Source: an uncultured Erysipelotrichaceae bacterium
GTDB taxonomy: Bacteria > Bacillota_I > Bacilli_A > Erysipelotrichales > Erysipelotrichaceae
Length of the DNA stretch: 64,000 bases
Reading direction: 5' to 3'
Assembly (NCBI GenBank): GCA_945877255.1
Contig: CAMCRE010000002.1
Span: 62,001 to 126,000 of the forward strand
Of this stretch, positions 8,736 through 16,860 are shown piece after piece (the first letter of the stretch is position 1; every line of letters begins with the position of its first letter). Below the pieces are notes generated by a model. It ran no database searches, was not told the origin of the DNA, and saw only the letters and a program-made list of their open reading frames with translations. A program made the translations under genes and the position numbers.

Positions 8736-9923
8736 TTAGTTATCTCCTTGTTGTTTTTCAAGAAATATATTGTGATAGCATGCTATAATATGTTGCCAAC
8801 TAAACTGTTCTGACATTCGTGTTAATGCGATTTTTTGTAATTGCGATATTGTTGTATCATCTATTTTTTCAGTTTCATTTATAATTGTTGATAATGTGTT
8901 TTTTCCCCAATATAACGCACCGTTTTGACCAACTTCACGATTAAATCCCACGTCTAATAGTAGATTAATAGCTGTTGATGACAACGCTTCAAGTAAAGAC
9001 GGGTTTGTTCCACCAACTTCATGACCATGTAAATAAGCAAATGCTTGTTCACGTACATACCTTAATAAATCTTGTTGGTAAAGTGTCCCAACAAATTTTA
9101 TACGTTTATCACTGTCAAATGCAGTTCGTTCTTTTAGTTTTTGATAAAATTTGTTTTGTTCGACATTGGTAATAATTACCAAGTTCTTTTTAGTATCTGA
9201 TTGCATAAAACCTTTTATCATTGCTTCATAGTTGTTTTCAGGAACAAAACGACCAACAATTAAGTAATATTGTTTTTCTGTAATGGCATGTTTAGAAAAC
9301 CAATCACGAACAGCAGTATCATCTTTTGTTAAGTTTGATGGTTCGATATCTGTCCCATAAGCAATGTAAGTCGTTTTGGGTGTATAAGAAGAATATTCAT
9401 GCTGAATATATTTTTCAATTGTAATGCTATCACAAATTATTAAATCAGAATGTTTTATCATTAAACGCTCAGAAAATTTCCAGTATTTTCTAATAGGTGC
9501 TGCCCATTTTTCACGTAACCATTCATGCCCATCAGGATTAACGAATAGTCGACCGTTTATTGCTTTAATACGTTTTTTGTAATGTGCGATAAATGGTCCG
9601 ATTCGGCATGCCAACACATAAAAAATAGGGCGAACATCGTTGTTTTCTTTAGCCATTGTAATAGCTTTATTTAATGCTATTAAATCATATAATACAGCTT
9701 TCGCAGGTCCGATGTTAGGTACATCAACATTAAAACATGTAGCACCTTGATAATTAAAAATATCTTCTGTAATATTTGATTTTAAAGAATTTTCACGCAT
9801 ACACGCAACAACATAATGACAATTTTCATCTTGATGTCCAGCTGTTAGTTTGTCAACGAATGTTTCAAATCCACCATATTTTGCTGGTATACCTTTTGAA
9901 CCGATAATATATACTTTTTTCAT
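8736..9923 (-). CDS. GT4/DUF1972-type (rhamnosyl)transferase
   Basis: A 395-residue GT-B enzyme opening with KVYIIGSKGIPAKYGGFETFVDKL, the DUF1972 N-terminus seen in streptococcal Cps2T, a beta-1,4-rhamnosyltransferase acting on the first sugar of the lipid-linked unit. The central INGRLFVNPDGHEWLREKW segment and the C-terminal YLIVGRFVPENNYEAMI / HGHEVGGTNPSLLEAL segments also fit. This is probably the second or third enzyme of the pathway and would use the dTDP-rhamnose made by rmlACDB further right. It is the first gene of the leftward operon, with SD GGAG after an inverted repeat and a ~200-nt leader. The rhamnose specificity is inferred from family resemblance. Confidence 0.85.
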   Translation of the reverse strand: MKKVYIIGSKGIPAKYGGFETFVDKLTAGHQDENCHYVVACMRENSLKSNITEDIFNYQGATCFNVDVPNIGPAKAVLYDLIALNKAITMAKENNDVRPIFYVLACRIGPFIAHYKKRIKAINGRLFVNPDGHEWLREKWAAPIRKYWKFSERLMIKHSDLIICDSITIEKYIQHEYSSYTPKTTYIAYGTDIEPSNLTKDDTAVRDWFSKHAITEKQYYLIVGRFVPENNYEAMIKGFMQSDTKKNLVIITNVEQNKFYQKLKERTAFDSDKRIKFVGTLYQQDLLRYVREQAFAYLHGHEVGGTNPSLLEALSSTAINLLLDVGFNREVGQNGALYWGKNTLSTIINETEKIDDTTISQLQKIALTRMSEQFSWQHIIACYHNIFLEKQQGDN

Positions 9924-9940
9924 TTTATTTTTCTCCTTTC

Positions 9941-9959
9941 GTTGCTATTTTCTAGCAAC
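9941..9959 (-). promoter_or_regulatory. Inverted repeat in the leader of the leftward operon
   Basis: GTTGCTA and TAGCAAC are separated by 5 nt, ending about 6 nt before the SD of the GT4/DUF1972 gene. There is no U-run on the downstream side, so it is not an obvious terminator; it may affect translation or mRNA stability. Confidence 0.45.
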
Positions 9960-10132
9960 AGTTCGGGTTTAAACAGGTTAATCTCATTATTATTTAAATA
10001 GGTGTTTCAATTTTTAATACGCAATATAAAATTTTGTAGAATATGTGAATATCAATTATATGAAATTATTAATTAAATTTTGTGTGAAATATAGCTATTT
10101 AAAATGTTTGTAATCAGTTTAAAATCAAACGT

Positions 10133-10161
10133 ATTATACCATGTGACATTTTTTTTTTCAA
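10133..10161 (-). promoter_or_regulatory. Promoter of the leftward polysaccharide operon with an A10 tract in its spacing
   Basis: On the minus strand TTGAAA (10161-10156), 17 bp, TATAAT (10138-10133) with TGG before it (extended -10). The last three A of the -35 and the first seven bases of the spacer form one run of ten A. Confidence 0.75.
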
Positions 10162-10223
10162 TTATTTACAATTTAAGCTATTGGTTTTAAATTTAGCTTT
10201 AAGATGTATTTTTTGCCGTTTTA

Positions 10224-10232
10224 TGGTATAAT
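10224..10232 (+). promoter_or_regulatory. Extended -10 promoter of the rightward GT/NeuA operon
   Basis: TGGTATAAT, with no recognisable -35 at 16-18 bp. It lies 88 bp before the ATG at 10321. Confidence 0.6.
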
Positions 10233-10320
10233 AATTTGTATAGTGAAATAGTGTCTTTTAAACTATTTTTACATAAGTAAACATATAAAAATTAATTCAA
10301 TTAAAAAGAAGGATAAAAAA

Positions 10321-11292
10321 ATGAATAAATTAGTTAGTATAATTGTCCCAGTGTATAACATTGAAAGTTATATTGGTGCGTGTTTAGAAAGTTTGCAACA
10401 CCAAACATACCAAAATATAGAAGTGTTAATTATTGACGATGGTAGTCGCGACAATAGTAAAGAAATTTGTATTCCGTATACGCAAGATAAGCGTTTCCGT
10501 TATATATATAAAGAAAATGGTGGATTATCTGATGCCCGCAATGTAGGCGTTCAGCATGCACAAGGTGAATATATTGCTTTTGTGGATGGGGATGATACAG
10601 TAGAACCGCAATTTATTGAGAAATTAGTCTATTCAATAGAAAAAAATAACACGGATATTGCAATTTGTTCATTTTATATTACAAATTCAGCATATCAAGA
10701 CGAAAGTATTGTTTCTGTATGTGATGCAGATGGCATTGAGAATGGAAGAGAGTTATTAAAAAAAGTGTTTGATAAAGATGGGTATAAATTTGTTGTTGTA
10801 TGGAATAAATTATATCGTCGCAAAATATTTGATACGCTGACATTTGTTGTAGGTAAATTGCATGAAGACGAATATTTTAATTTTGAATTGTTGTATAATT
10901 TTACTTCAGTAAGTGTGGTTAGTGATCCGTTATATCATTATGTCCAACGCTCTGGGAGTATTGTTCATTCAGCGATGACTAAAAAACGCTTAGAGGACCA
11001 AAGGGGTTTTCTAAAAAGTAGAATAGCATTTTATGAAAAACACAATGAAAAAGAATTACTATATTTATCAAAGAAAACGTATAATGGTTGGTTGATATGT
11101 GCTATAGTTTACCATACTTCTTTGTTAAGTAAAAATGATCAGAAAGTGTATCAAAAAGAGTTTAGGAAATATGTGTTATTATTTACTTATAATCAAAACA
11201 TAATTCTAATTATCCGAAATGTTGTGGGCTACATATCATTAAAATTGTTACACATGGTGATAAAATTAAAGACGCTAATGATTGCAAAATAA
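10321..11292 (+). CDS. GT2 family glycosyltransferase, paralogue 1
   Basis: A 323-residue GT-A enzyme. It has the opening SIIVPVYNIESYI, VLIIDDGSRDNS (about 36-47), NGGLSDARNVGVQHA and the DXD equivalent FVDGDD (about 89-94). The later KLHEDE (about residues 180-185) is a conserved acidic motif in the acceptor domain of CpsI/CpsJ-like capsule transferases. The C-terminus has a short amphipathic stretch, perhaps membrane-associated. It is the first gene of the rightward block and is followed by a close paralogue; 413 bp of the two genes are identical while the ends differ (see repeat entries). Confidence 0.88.
   Translation: MNKLVSIIVPVYNIESYIGACLESLQHQTYQNIEVLIIDDGSRDNSKEICIPYTQDKRFRYIYKENGGLSDARNVGVQHAQGEYIAFVDGDDTVEPQFIEKLVYSIEKNNTDIAICSFYITNSAYQDESIVSVCDADGIENGRELLKKVFDKDGYKFVVVWNKLYRRKIFDTLTFVVGKLHEDEYFNFELLYNFTSVSVVSDPLYHYVQRSGSIVHSAMTKKRLEDQRGFLKSRIAFYEKHNEKELLYLSKKTYNGWLICAIVYHTSLLSKNDQKVYQKEFRKYVLLFTYNQNIILIIRNVVGYISLKLLHMVIKLKTLMIAK
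10375..10787 (+). repeat. Identical 413-bp tract, copy 1
   Basis: By direct comparison this stretch matches 11482-11894 at every base (offset 1107), covering the catalytic core of the GT2 genes. The bases on both sides immediately diverge. Confidence 0.93.
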
Positions 11293-11427
11293 TGTATATG
11301 CGTTTGTACTATTTCACTAATAATAGTAATGATTTATAGTAAAAATCACATCACAATTAATATTAGACATTGAATGAAACATGGAAATTGTTTGTACGAT
11401 TGATTCAATAAAAAGGAGAACAATAAA

Positions 11428-12375
11428 ATGGAGAAATTAGTAAGTGTGATCATAACGGTTTATAATATCGAGAATTATATAGGTGCGTGTTTAGAAAGTT
11501 TGCAACACCAAACATACCAAAATATAGAAGTGTTAATTATTGACGATGGTAGTCGCGACAATAGTAAAGAAATTTGTATTCCGTATACGCAAGATAAGCG
11601 TTTCCGTTATATATATAAAGAAAATGGTGGATTATCTGATGCCCGCAATGTAGGCGTTCAGCATGCACAAGGTGAATATATTGCTTTTGTGGATGGGGAT
11701 GATACAGTAGAACCGCAATTTATTGAGAAATTAGTCTATTCAATAGAAAAAAATAACACGGATATTGCAATTTGTTCATTTTATATTACAAATTCAGCAT
11801 ATCAAGACGAAAGTATTGTTTCTGTATGTGATGCAGATGGCATTGAGAATGGAAGAGAGTTATTAAAAAAAGTGTTTGATAAAGATGGGTATAAGTTTAT
11901 TATTGCGTGTAATAAATTATATCGTCGAAAAGTTTTTGACACAATGTCTTTTATTGTCGGTAAATTACATGAAGATGAAGATTTTAGTTTTGAGTCGTTA
12001 TATAATTTCCCATCAGTAAGTGTTGTTAAGGATCCGCTATATCACTATGTCCAACGCTCTGGAAGTATTGTTCATTCAGCGATGACTAAAAAACGCTTAG
12101 AGGACCAAAGGGATTTTCTAAAAAATAGAATATCGTTTTATGAAAAGCATAATGAAAAAGAGTTACTATATTTATCAAAGAAAACGTATAATGGTTGGAT
12201 AATGCGCGCCGTAATAAATCACAGAACTTTATTGAGTAAAGAAGATATACGAGAATATCAAACAGCGTTTAGAAAAAACGCACATTTCTTTGCCCACAAA
12301 TGTAATGTTAAACTGATTATACGAGATATTATCGGATACGTGTCATTGAAATTATTTAAGGTGATAGCGAAATGA
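11428..12375 (+). CDS. GT2 family glycosyltransferase, paralogue 2
   Basis: A 315-residue paralogue of the preceding gene, with the same VLIIDDGSRDNS, FVDGDD and KLHEDE motifs. The core is identical in DNA; the N-terminal 18 codons (MEKLVSVIITVYNIENYI against MNKLVSIIVPVYNIESYI) and the C-terminal third differ in many synonymous and non-synonymous positions. The C-terminal differences are where acceptor or donor choice would lie, so the two enzymes may add different sugars. It has its own SD (AGGAG) after a 135-bp gap. Its stop overlaps the next start (ATGA). Confidence 0.88.
   Translation: MEKLVSVIITVYNIENYIGACLESLQHQTYQNIEVLIIDDGSRDNSKEICIPYTQDKRFRYIYKENGGLSDARNVGVQHAQGEYIAFVDGDDTVEPQFIEKLVYSIEKNNTDIAICSFYITNSAYQDESIVSVCDADGIENGRELLKKVFDKDGYKFIIACNKLYRRKVFDTMSFIVGKLHEDEDFSFESLYNFPSVSVVKDPLYHYVQRSGSIVHSAMTKKRLEDQRDFLKNRISFYEKHNEKELLYLSKKTYNGWIMRAVINHRTLLSKEDIREYQTAFRKNAHFFAHKCNVKLIIRDIIGYVSLKLFKVIAK
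11482..11894 (+). repeat. Identical 413-bp tract, copy 2
   Basis: Partner of 10375-10787. A second near-identical patch of 67 bp with one mismatch links 10939-11005 to the matching place in this gene (around 12046-12112). Confidence 0.93.
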
Positions 12376-13313
12376 AAAAACTTTATGTCTGTCAAACAGT
12401 ATATCAGTTACTACTATCGTTGATTAAACGTGATAAAAATGATCACATCTTATTTTTAGGAAGTTGGATTTTACCACAGCAAGTAACAGAGCGATTGCAA
12501 AAACAACCAAATATTCGTATTGAATCGATTTATCAATATTGGATGAGAATGGTGGTTTTAAAAAAAGAACGTCTAGAAAAAATAATGTATTTTAAACAAT
12601 TTGATGAAATATACACGTATATGGATCATCGAGAAATCGGTGCCTTCCTCACAAAACACAAATTGAAATATCACTTACTTGAAGATGGATTAAATTTTTT
12701 CGGTCATCCGCCAATAAAGCAATCACCAATATATAAAAATCGATTAAAAGAAATGATCTATCGTACAGCTTATCCATTTGTGTTTCCACCAGGTAATAGT
12801 CCGATGTGTCAAACAATTGAAGTCAATGATTTAAGTGTAATAATAAAAGATTATTCGTACCAAGATAAATTTATTGAAGTTCCACGAACAACAATTTTAT
12901 CAACTGTTTCAAACGAGAAAAAAGAAATGTTACGAGAAATATTTCAACCATTACCAATTGAAGACAGTACAAAAAAGAAAGTGTTAATTTTAACACAACC
13001 GCTGTATATTAGTGAAAAAAGTATTCCAACGATGCAAACACAAAAGCAATATTACGCTTCAATTATATCTGAGTACATTGATACCCATGATGTGTATCTT
13101 AAAGTTCATCCACGAGATGAAGTTGACTATAGCGATATTGCACATATCCGGATATTAGAGTCTCATATTCCGATGGAGTTGTATGAGTTATTAGGTAGTG
13201 AAGTTGTATTTGATATTGTTGCAACACATTCTTCTTCAGCGATCGAACAAATAAAAAACGCTAAAGTGCGAAAATATTATAAAAATAAAATAATAGGGAA
13301 TAATAAGCAATGA
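12372..13313 (+). CDS. GT52-like (sialyltransferase-type) glycosyltransferase A
   Basis: The 313-residue protein shows the sparse motif set of the GT52/polysialyltransferase group: an N-terminal CQTVYQLLLSL, an acidic-Gly motif LLEDGLNFF (about 96-104), KVHPRDEVDY (HP motif, about 249-258) and THSSSAIEQ (about 285-293). In these families the Asp/Glu-Asp-Gly, the HP and the Ser pair bind CMP-sugar and support catalysis. A gene for CMP-nonulosonate synthesis lies two genes on, which fits. It overlaps its neighbours at both ends by 4 bp (ATGA), so it is translationally coupled. The sugar could be sialic acid or another nonulosonate. Confidence 0.75.
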   Translation: MKKLYVCQTVYQLLLSLIKRDKNDHILFLGSWILPQQVTERLQKQPNIRIESIYQYWMRMVVLKKERLEKIMYFKQFDEIYTYMDHREIGAFLTKHKLKYHLLEDGLNFFGHPPIKQSPIYKNRLKEMIYRTAYPFVFPPGNSPMCQTIEVNDLSVIIKDYSYQDKFIEVPRTTILSTVSNEKKEMLREIFQPLPIEDSTKKKVLILTQPLYISEKSIPTMQTQKQYYASIISEYIDTHDVYLKVHPRDEVDYSDIAHIRILESHIPMELYELLGSEVVFDIVATHSSSAIEQIKNAKVRKYYKNKIIGNNKQ

Positions 13314-14701
13314 AAAAAAACACATTACTTTCTTCAGGAGCGTTATACACACTAGGAAATATTCTTATTCAAGGATTAGCTTTTATAACACTTCCAATTT
13401 ATACACGTATTATTACTCCAGAAGTGTTTGGACAATTTAATTTATACTCATCTTGGGTAACGATGATAACGATTTTTATCGGGCTACAAACGATAGGGTC
13501 ATTAAGTATCGCAAAAGTTCGCTTCAATGACTATGACACATATGTAAATAATGCCTTAATTGTTTCTCATGTTGTAGCATTAAGTATTTTTCTATGTTTA
13601 TTTTTAGGGAAAGATATTATTGCACCACTTATGGGGATTCCTGCAAATTTAGTTGTTCTAGCAACGATACATAGCTACGTGAGTTTTATACTAGGTTTTA
13701 CAACAACATATTTTATTCAAATACAAAAAGTGTTATACAGTTTCCTTGTATCGTTGATCAACGCAATCATTACGGTTGCATTGTCATTGACACTCATCTC
13801 GTTAATGCAAGATGACTTAGCGGCACGTGTTTTTGGGGGTGTTATTCCTGGTGTTATATTTAGTATACTTGCGTTAATCTATTTACACAGCAAATCGTTT
13901 GTATTAAAAAAACAATACATTTTATTTGCGATAACAGTTTCTTCACCACTTATATTTCACCATTTAGGACACGCAATACTAAATCAATTCGATCGTATTA
14001 TGATTGGAAAAATGATGACAACAACAGATGTTGCAATGTATAGTTTTGGTTATTCTTTAGGAGCAGTTATTCAAATTGTGTTATTTAGTTTAAATACGAT
14101 TTGGGTACAATGGTCTTTCCAACAAAAGAAAAACAATTTACCAAATTTAAAAGAAATGACAAAAAAATATTTACTAATCAGTATATTTTTAACGTTAGGC
14201 TATTTAACGATTTATCCCGAAATTGCAACAATATTAGGAGGTGCAAAGTATCGTACAAGTATTGCATTTATACCAGCAATTATTTGTAGTTACTTTTTTG
14301 CATATTTATACACATTCCCAGTAAATGTCCAATTTTACCATGGTAATACATTTTTTATTCCAATTGGAACGTTATTATCAGGGGGAATAAACATTGTACT
14401 CAATTACTATGCGATTCCGATTTTAGGAATTAATGGTGCAGTAATAGCAACGATTTGTTCGTACATCATATTGCTAATACTACATCACATTATTTCACGC
14501 TATAAATACCAATATACCGATATGTCGGTAAAAGGTTATATTTTTTCAAGTGTAACAGTTCTTATCTATGCATGGATCATGAATCAATTTTCTTCTTCGT
14601 GGATAATGCGATGGCTAGTAGGTATATGTGTTATTGTAATGTATAGTGTATATTTTAAAGATGATATTAAACAATTTATCAAAAGCAGGAGGAACCAATG
14701 A
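13310..14701 (+). CDS. Wzx-type polysaccharide flippase 1
   Basis: A 463-residue protein with about 12-14 hydrophobic helices across its length, opening LLSSGALYTLGNILIQGLAFITLPIYTRIITPEVFGQFNLYSSW, the characteristic start of the MOP/PST flippase family. It should move the undecaprenyl-linked repeat unit across the membrane. It sits between GT52 and NeuA-like genes with ATGA overlaps on both sides, so it probably carries the unit made by this block. Two other flippases in the window (16845-18368 and 26751-28139) are only distantly similar. Confidence 0.88.
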   Translation: MKKNTLLSSGALYTLGNILIQGLAFITLPIYTRIITPEVFGQFNLYSSWVTMITIFIGLQTIGSLSIAKVRFNDYDTYVNNALIVSHVVALSIFLCLFLGKDIIAPLMGIPANLVVLATIHSYVSFILGFTTTYFIQIQKVLYSFLVSLINAIITVALSLTLISLMQDDLAARVFGGVIPGVIFSILALIYLHSKSFVLKKQYILFAITVSSPLIFHHLGHAILNQFDRIMIGKMMTTTDVAMYSFGYSLGAVIQIVLFSLNTIWVQWSFQQKKNNLPNLKEMTKKYLLISIFLTLGYLTIYPEIATILGGAKYRTSIAFIPAIICSYFFAYLYTFPVNVQFYHGNTFFIPIGTLLSGGINIVLNYYAIPILGINGAVIATICSYIILLILHHIISRYKYQYTDMSVKGYIFSSVTVLIYAWIMNQFSSSWIMRWLVGICVIVMYSVYFKDDIKQFIKSRRNQ

Positions 14702-15906
14702 AAAAACCTTATTGTATTATACCGGCACGTGCTAATTCAAAAGGACTTAAAAATAAAAATGTTTTATTTTTTGGTAATAAACCATTAATTTTACACACAG
14801 TAGATCAAGCAATCGAAAGTGGCTTGTTTGATTTAGAAGATATTATTGTGAGTAGTGATTCAGAAGAATACTTAAGAATATGTGATACAAGAGGTGTTAC
14901 AACATTAAAAAGACCTGATGAATTAGCAACGGACAAATCTTCATCTTATGATGTATTAGAGCATTTATTTAAAAGTTTAGATAATAGTAGACCGTTTGTG
15001 TTACTGCAAGTTACTTCGCCACTTAGAACGGCTAAAAATATTCAAGAAGCATATCAATTATTTAAAAAATGTGATTACCAAACAGTTGTGAGTATGAAAG
15101 ATGTCGGAGTGGATTTAAGAATTACAACACGTTTAGATGAAAACAACAAAATTATCGACGCTAAAATGTTAGACAAAGGCATACGTCGTCAAGATAGTGA
15201 TATTTATTATCGTCCAAATGGTGCCATTTATATTGATGTAATATCTAATTATTTAAAAACAGGTAGTTTTTTAACGCCAATTACGACGGCGTATATTATG
15301 GGAGAAAATAATTCGCTTGATATTGATGATCGTGATGATTTTGTGCTCGCAAGCATTTATAGTGATACTATCACAAAACAAAGTCAACCAAAATTCAATC
15401 AAGATCAATTTGTGTCGATGGTGATGAATACACCAGAAAAACAATTGTTTATTAGTGATTCACGATTAAAGAAAATAACACTTAATGATTATGGCACAAT
15501 TATTGCTAAACACATTACATTAAAAAACATATTTAATAATATTGATTTATTTAATAAAATTGATACGTTATTAATTGCAGTTAGTTTAAGTGAAATATAT
15601 CACTTTAATCAATTCAAAAATTATTTCACTAAAATAGCAAATTATTGCAGTCAACACAATAAAAAACTTAAAATACTTTTACCGATACCAGTATCTTTCA
15701 CAATAACGTTTGATATTAATGAAGTTAAACAACTCATTCAACTCACAAAACAATTATGTGAAAAACATGCTATTCAATATATTGATATAAGTAAAAATTT
15801 AATGGCTCATGATTATCTTGATTTTATTTATTCGATAGATGGTGTGCAATTTAATGACAAAGCATTTAAGAAAATTCAAAAAGAATTAAATCAAGTGGTA
15901 AAATAA
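14698..15906 (+). CDS. neuA: CMP-nonulosonate (sialic acid) synthetase with a C-terminal SGNH-like domain
   Basis: A 402-residue two-part protein. Residues 1-225 are a cytidylyltransferase: IPARANSKGLKNKN (8-21), VSSDSEEY, LLQVTSPLR, RPNGAIY and DIDDRDDF, the CMP-Neu5Ac synthetase set. Residues ~245-402 resemble the SGNH esterase half of bifunctional NeuA of group B Streptococcus: SDSRL near 253-257 for the GDSxx block (Ser255 kept) and DGVQFND near 381-387 for the DxxH block, where the catalytic His is replaced by Gln384. The domain is thus likely inactive as an O-acetylesterase. No neuB or neuC is in the window, so the substrate (Neu5Ac, legionaminate, pseudaminate) is not defined. Confidence 0.82.
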   Translation: MKKPYCIIPARANSKGLKNKNVLFFGNKPLILHTVDQAIESGLFDLEDIIVSSDSEEYLRICDTRGVTTLKRPDELATDKSSSYDVLEHLFKSLDNSRPFVLLQVTSPLRTAKNIQEAYQLFKKCDYQTVVSMKDVGVDLRITTRLDENNKIIDAKMLDKGIRRQDSDIYYRPNGAIYIDVISNYLKTGSFLTPITTAYIMGENNSLDIDDRDDFVLASIYSDTITKQSQPKFNQDQFVSMVMNTPEKQLFISDSRLKKITLNDYGTIIAKHITLKNIFNNIDLFNKIDTLLIAVSLSEIYHFNQFKNYFTKIANYCSQHNKKLKILLPIPVSFTITFDINEVKQLIQLTKQLCEKHAIQYIDISKNLMAHDYLDFIYSIDGVQFNDKAFKKIQKELNQVVK

Positions 15907-16814
15907 TGTTATTCGTTTGTAACACATTGTATCACACGTTAATTGCATTAATTTATCCGTGTCAAGAAAAACAGATGCTGTTGGATTCCCGTATACCAAA
16001 AGTAGCAATATTAAAAACCAATATAGAAAAATACATTGACAATATTACAGTAGATATTTTTGACGATACATCAATTTATAAAAAAGATGCCGATTTGATT
16101 TTTAATCGATATGATTTTGACATAAAAATATTAGATAATCATGATATTGTATTATTTAATGATTTGACTTATCTAGGTTTTTTATTAAACAAAAATAAAA
16201 TTAAATATCAACTATTTGAAGATGGTCTAAACTGTTTTCAAAGTAAATTAAAAAAACATATTAAACTAAAAACAAAAGTAAAATGTCGGATTTTAGGGAT
16301 ATCTAACAAAATGGGAATGAGTCGCTATTGTACAACTATTAGCATTAATGATAAAACAGGATTAGATAAAGATGTTCGTTTTCATAAATTTATTGAATTG
16401 AAAAAAAGTGTGTTATTTGGTAATGTTTCACTTGAATTAAAAGAAAAATTATTAAAAATATTTAATGTCCAAGCAGTTAAAATTCCTGAAAATAGTACAT
16501 TAATCTTAACACAACCGTTGTATAAAGATGGATTTTACACATCTTACCACCAACAAATTGCTTTTTATTCTGAAAAAGTTGAATATTATTTATCACAAAA
16601 TATGAGTGTATTTATAAAAGAACATCCAAGAGATACTATCGATTATAGCATACTCAACAACAAAGTCTATTTTCTAGATAAAAACGTACCAATGGAATTA
16701 CTCGATTTCGTGATTGACAACGCCTTTGATATAGGCTATACGCATTCATCTACTGCATTAGATGCATTATTTAAAGTAAACAAAAAAGAATATTTTATAA
16801 AAATAACTAAATAA
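15906..16814 (+). CDS. GT52-like (sialyltransferase-type) glycosyltransferase B
   Basis: The 302-residue protein is a diverged relative of the GT52-like gene at 12372. Shared landmarks are LFVCNTLYHTLIALI at the N-terminus, QLFEDGLNCF, ILTQPLYKDGF, IKEHPRDTIDYS and GYTHSSTALDAL. These match the acidic-Gly, HP and Ser motifs of CMP-sugar-using transferases. Together with the NeuA-like enzyme it suggests that two nonulosonate linkages, or a poly-nonulosonate, are made. It starts one base into the neuA stop (TAATG) and has no separate SD gap. A long bidirectional hairpin terminates the operon. Confidence 0.72.
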   Translation: MLFVCNTLYHTLIALIYPCQEKQMLLDSRIPKVAILKTNIEKYIDNITVDIFDDTSIYKKDADLIFNRYDFDIKILDNHDIVLFNDLTYLGFLLNKNKIKYQLFEDGLNCFQSKLKKHIKLKTKVKCRILGISNKMGMSRYCTTISINDKTGLDKDVRFHKFIELKKSVLFGNVSLELKEKLLKIFNVQAVKIPENSTLILTQPLYKDGFYTSYHQQIAFYSEKVEYYLSQNMSVFIKEHPRDTIDYSILNNKVYFLDKNVPMELLDFVIDNAFDIGYTHSSTALDALFKVNKKEYFIKITK

Positions 16815-16860
16815 AAAAAATAGAGATTAATAATTTCGATATTATCAATCTCTATTTTTT
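16813..16860. terminator. Bidirectional terminator between convergent operons
   Basis: A long stem AAAAATAGAGATT...AATCTCTATTTTT with a TTCG-type tetraloop and A/T runs on both sides. The stop codon of the leftward flippase (16845-16847) lies in the right arm. Confidence 0.88.

Larger units (their letters stand above)
9924..10320. promoter_or_regulatory. Divergent intergenic region controlling two polysaccharide operons
   Basis: No gene is visible in these 397 bp. They hold two divergent promoters (annotated separately), a leftward leader of about 200 nt with a short inverted repeat near its end, and a rightward leader of about 80 nt ending in the SD AGAAGG. The leader does not match any riboswitch or JUMPstart/ops element I know. 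Confidence 0.6.
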
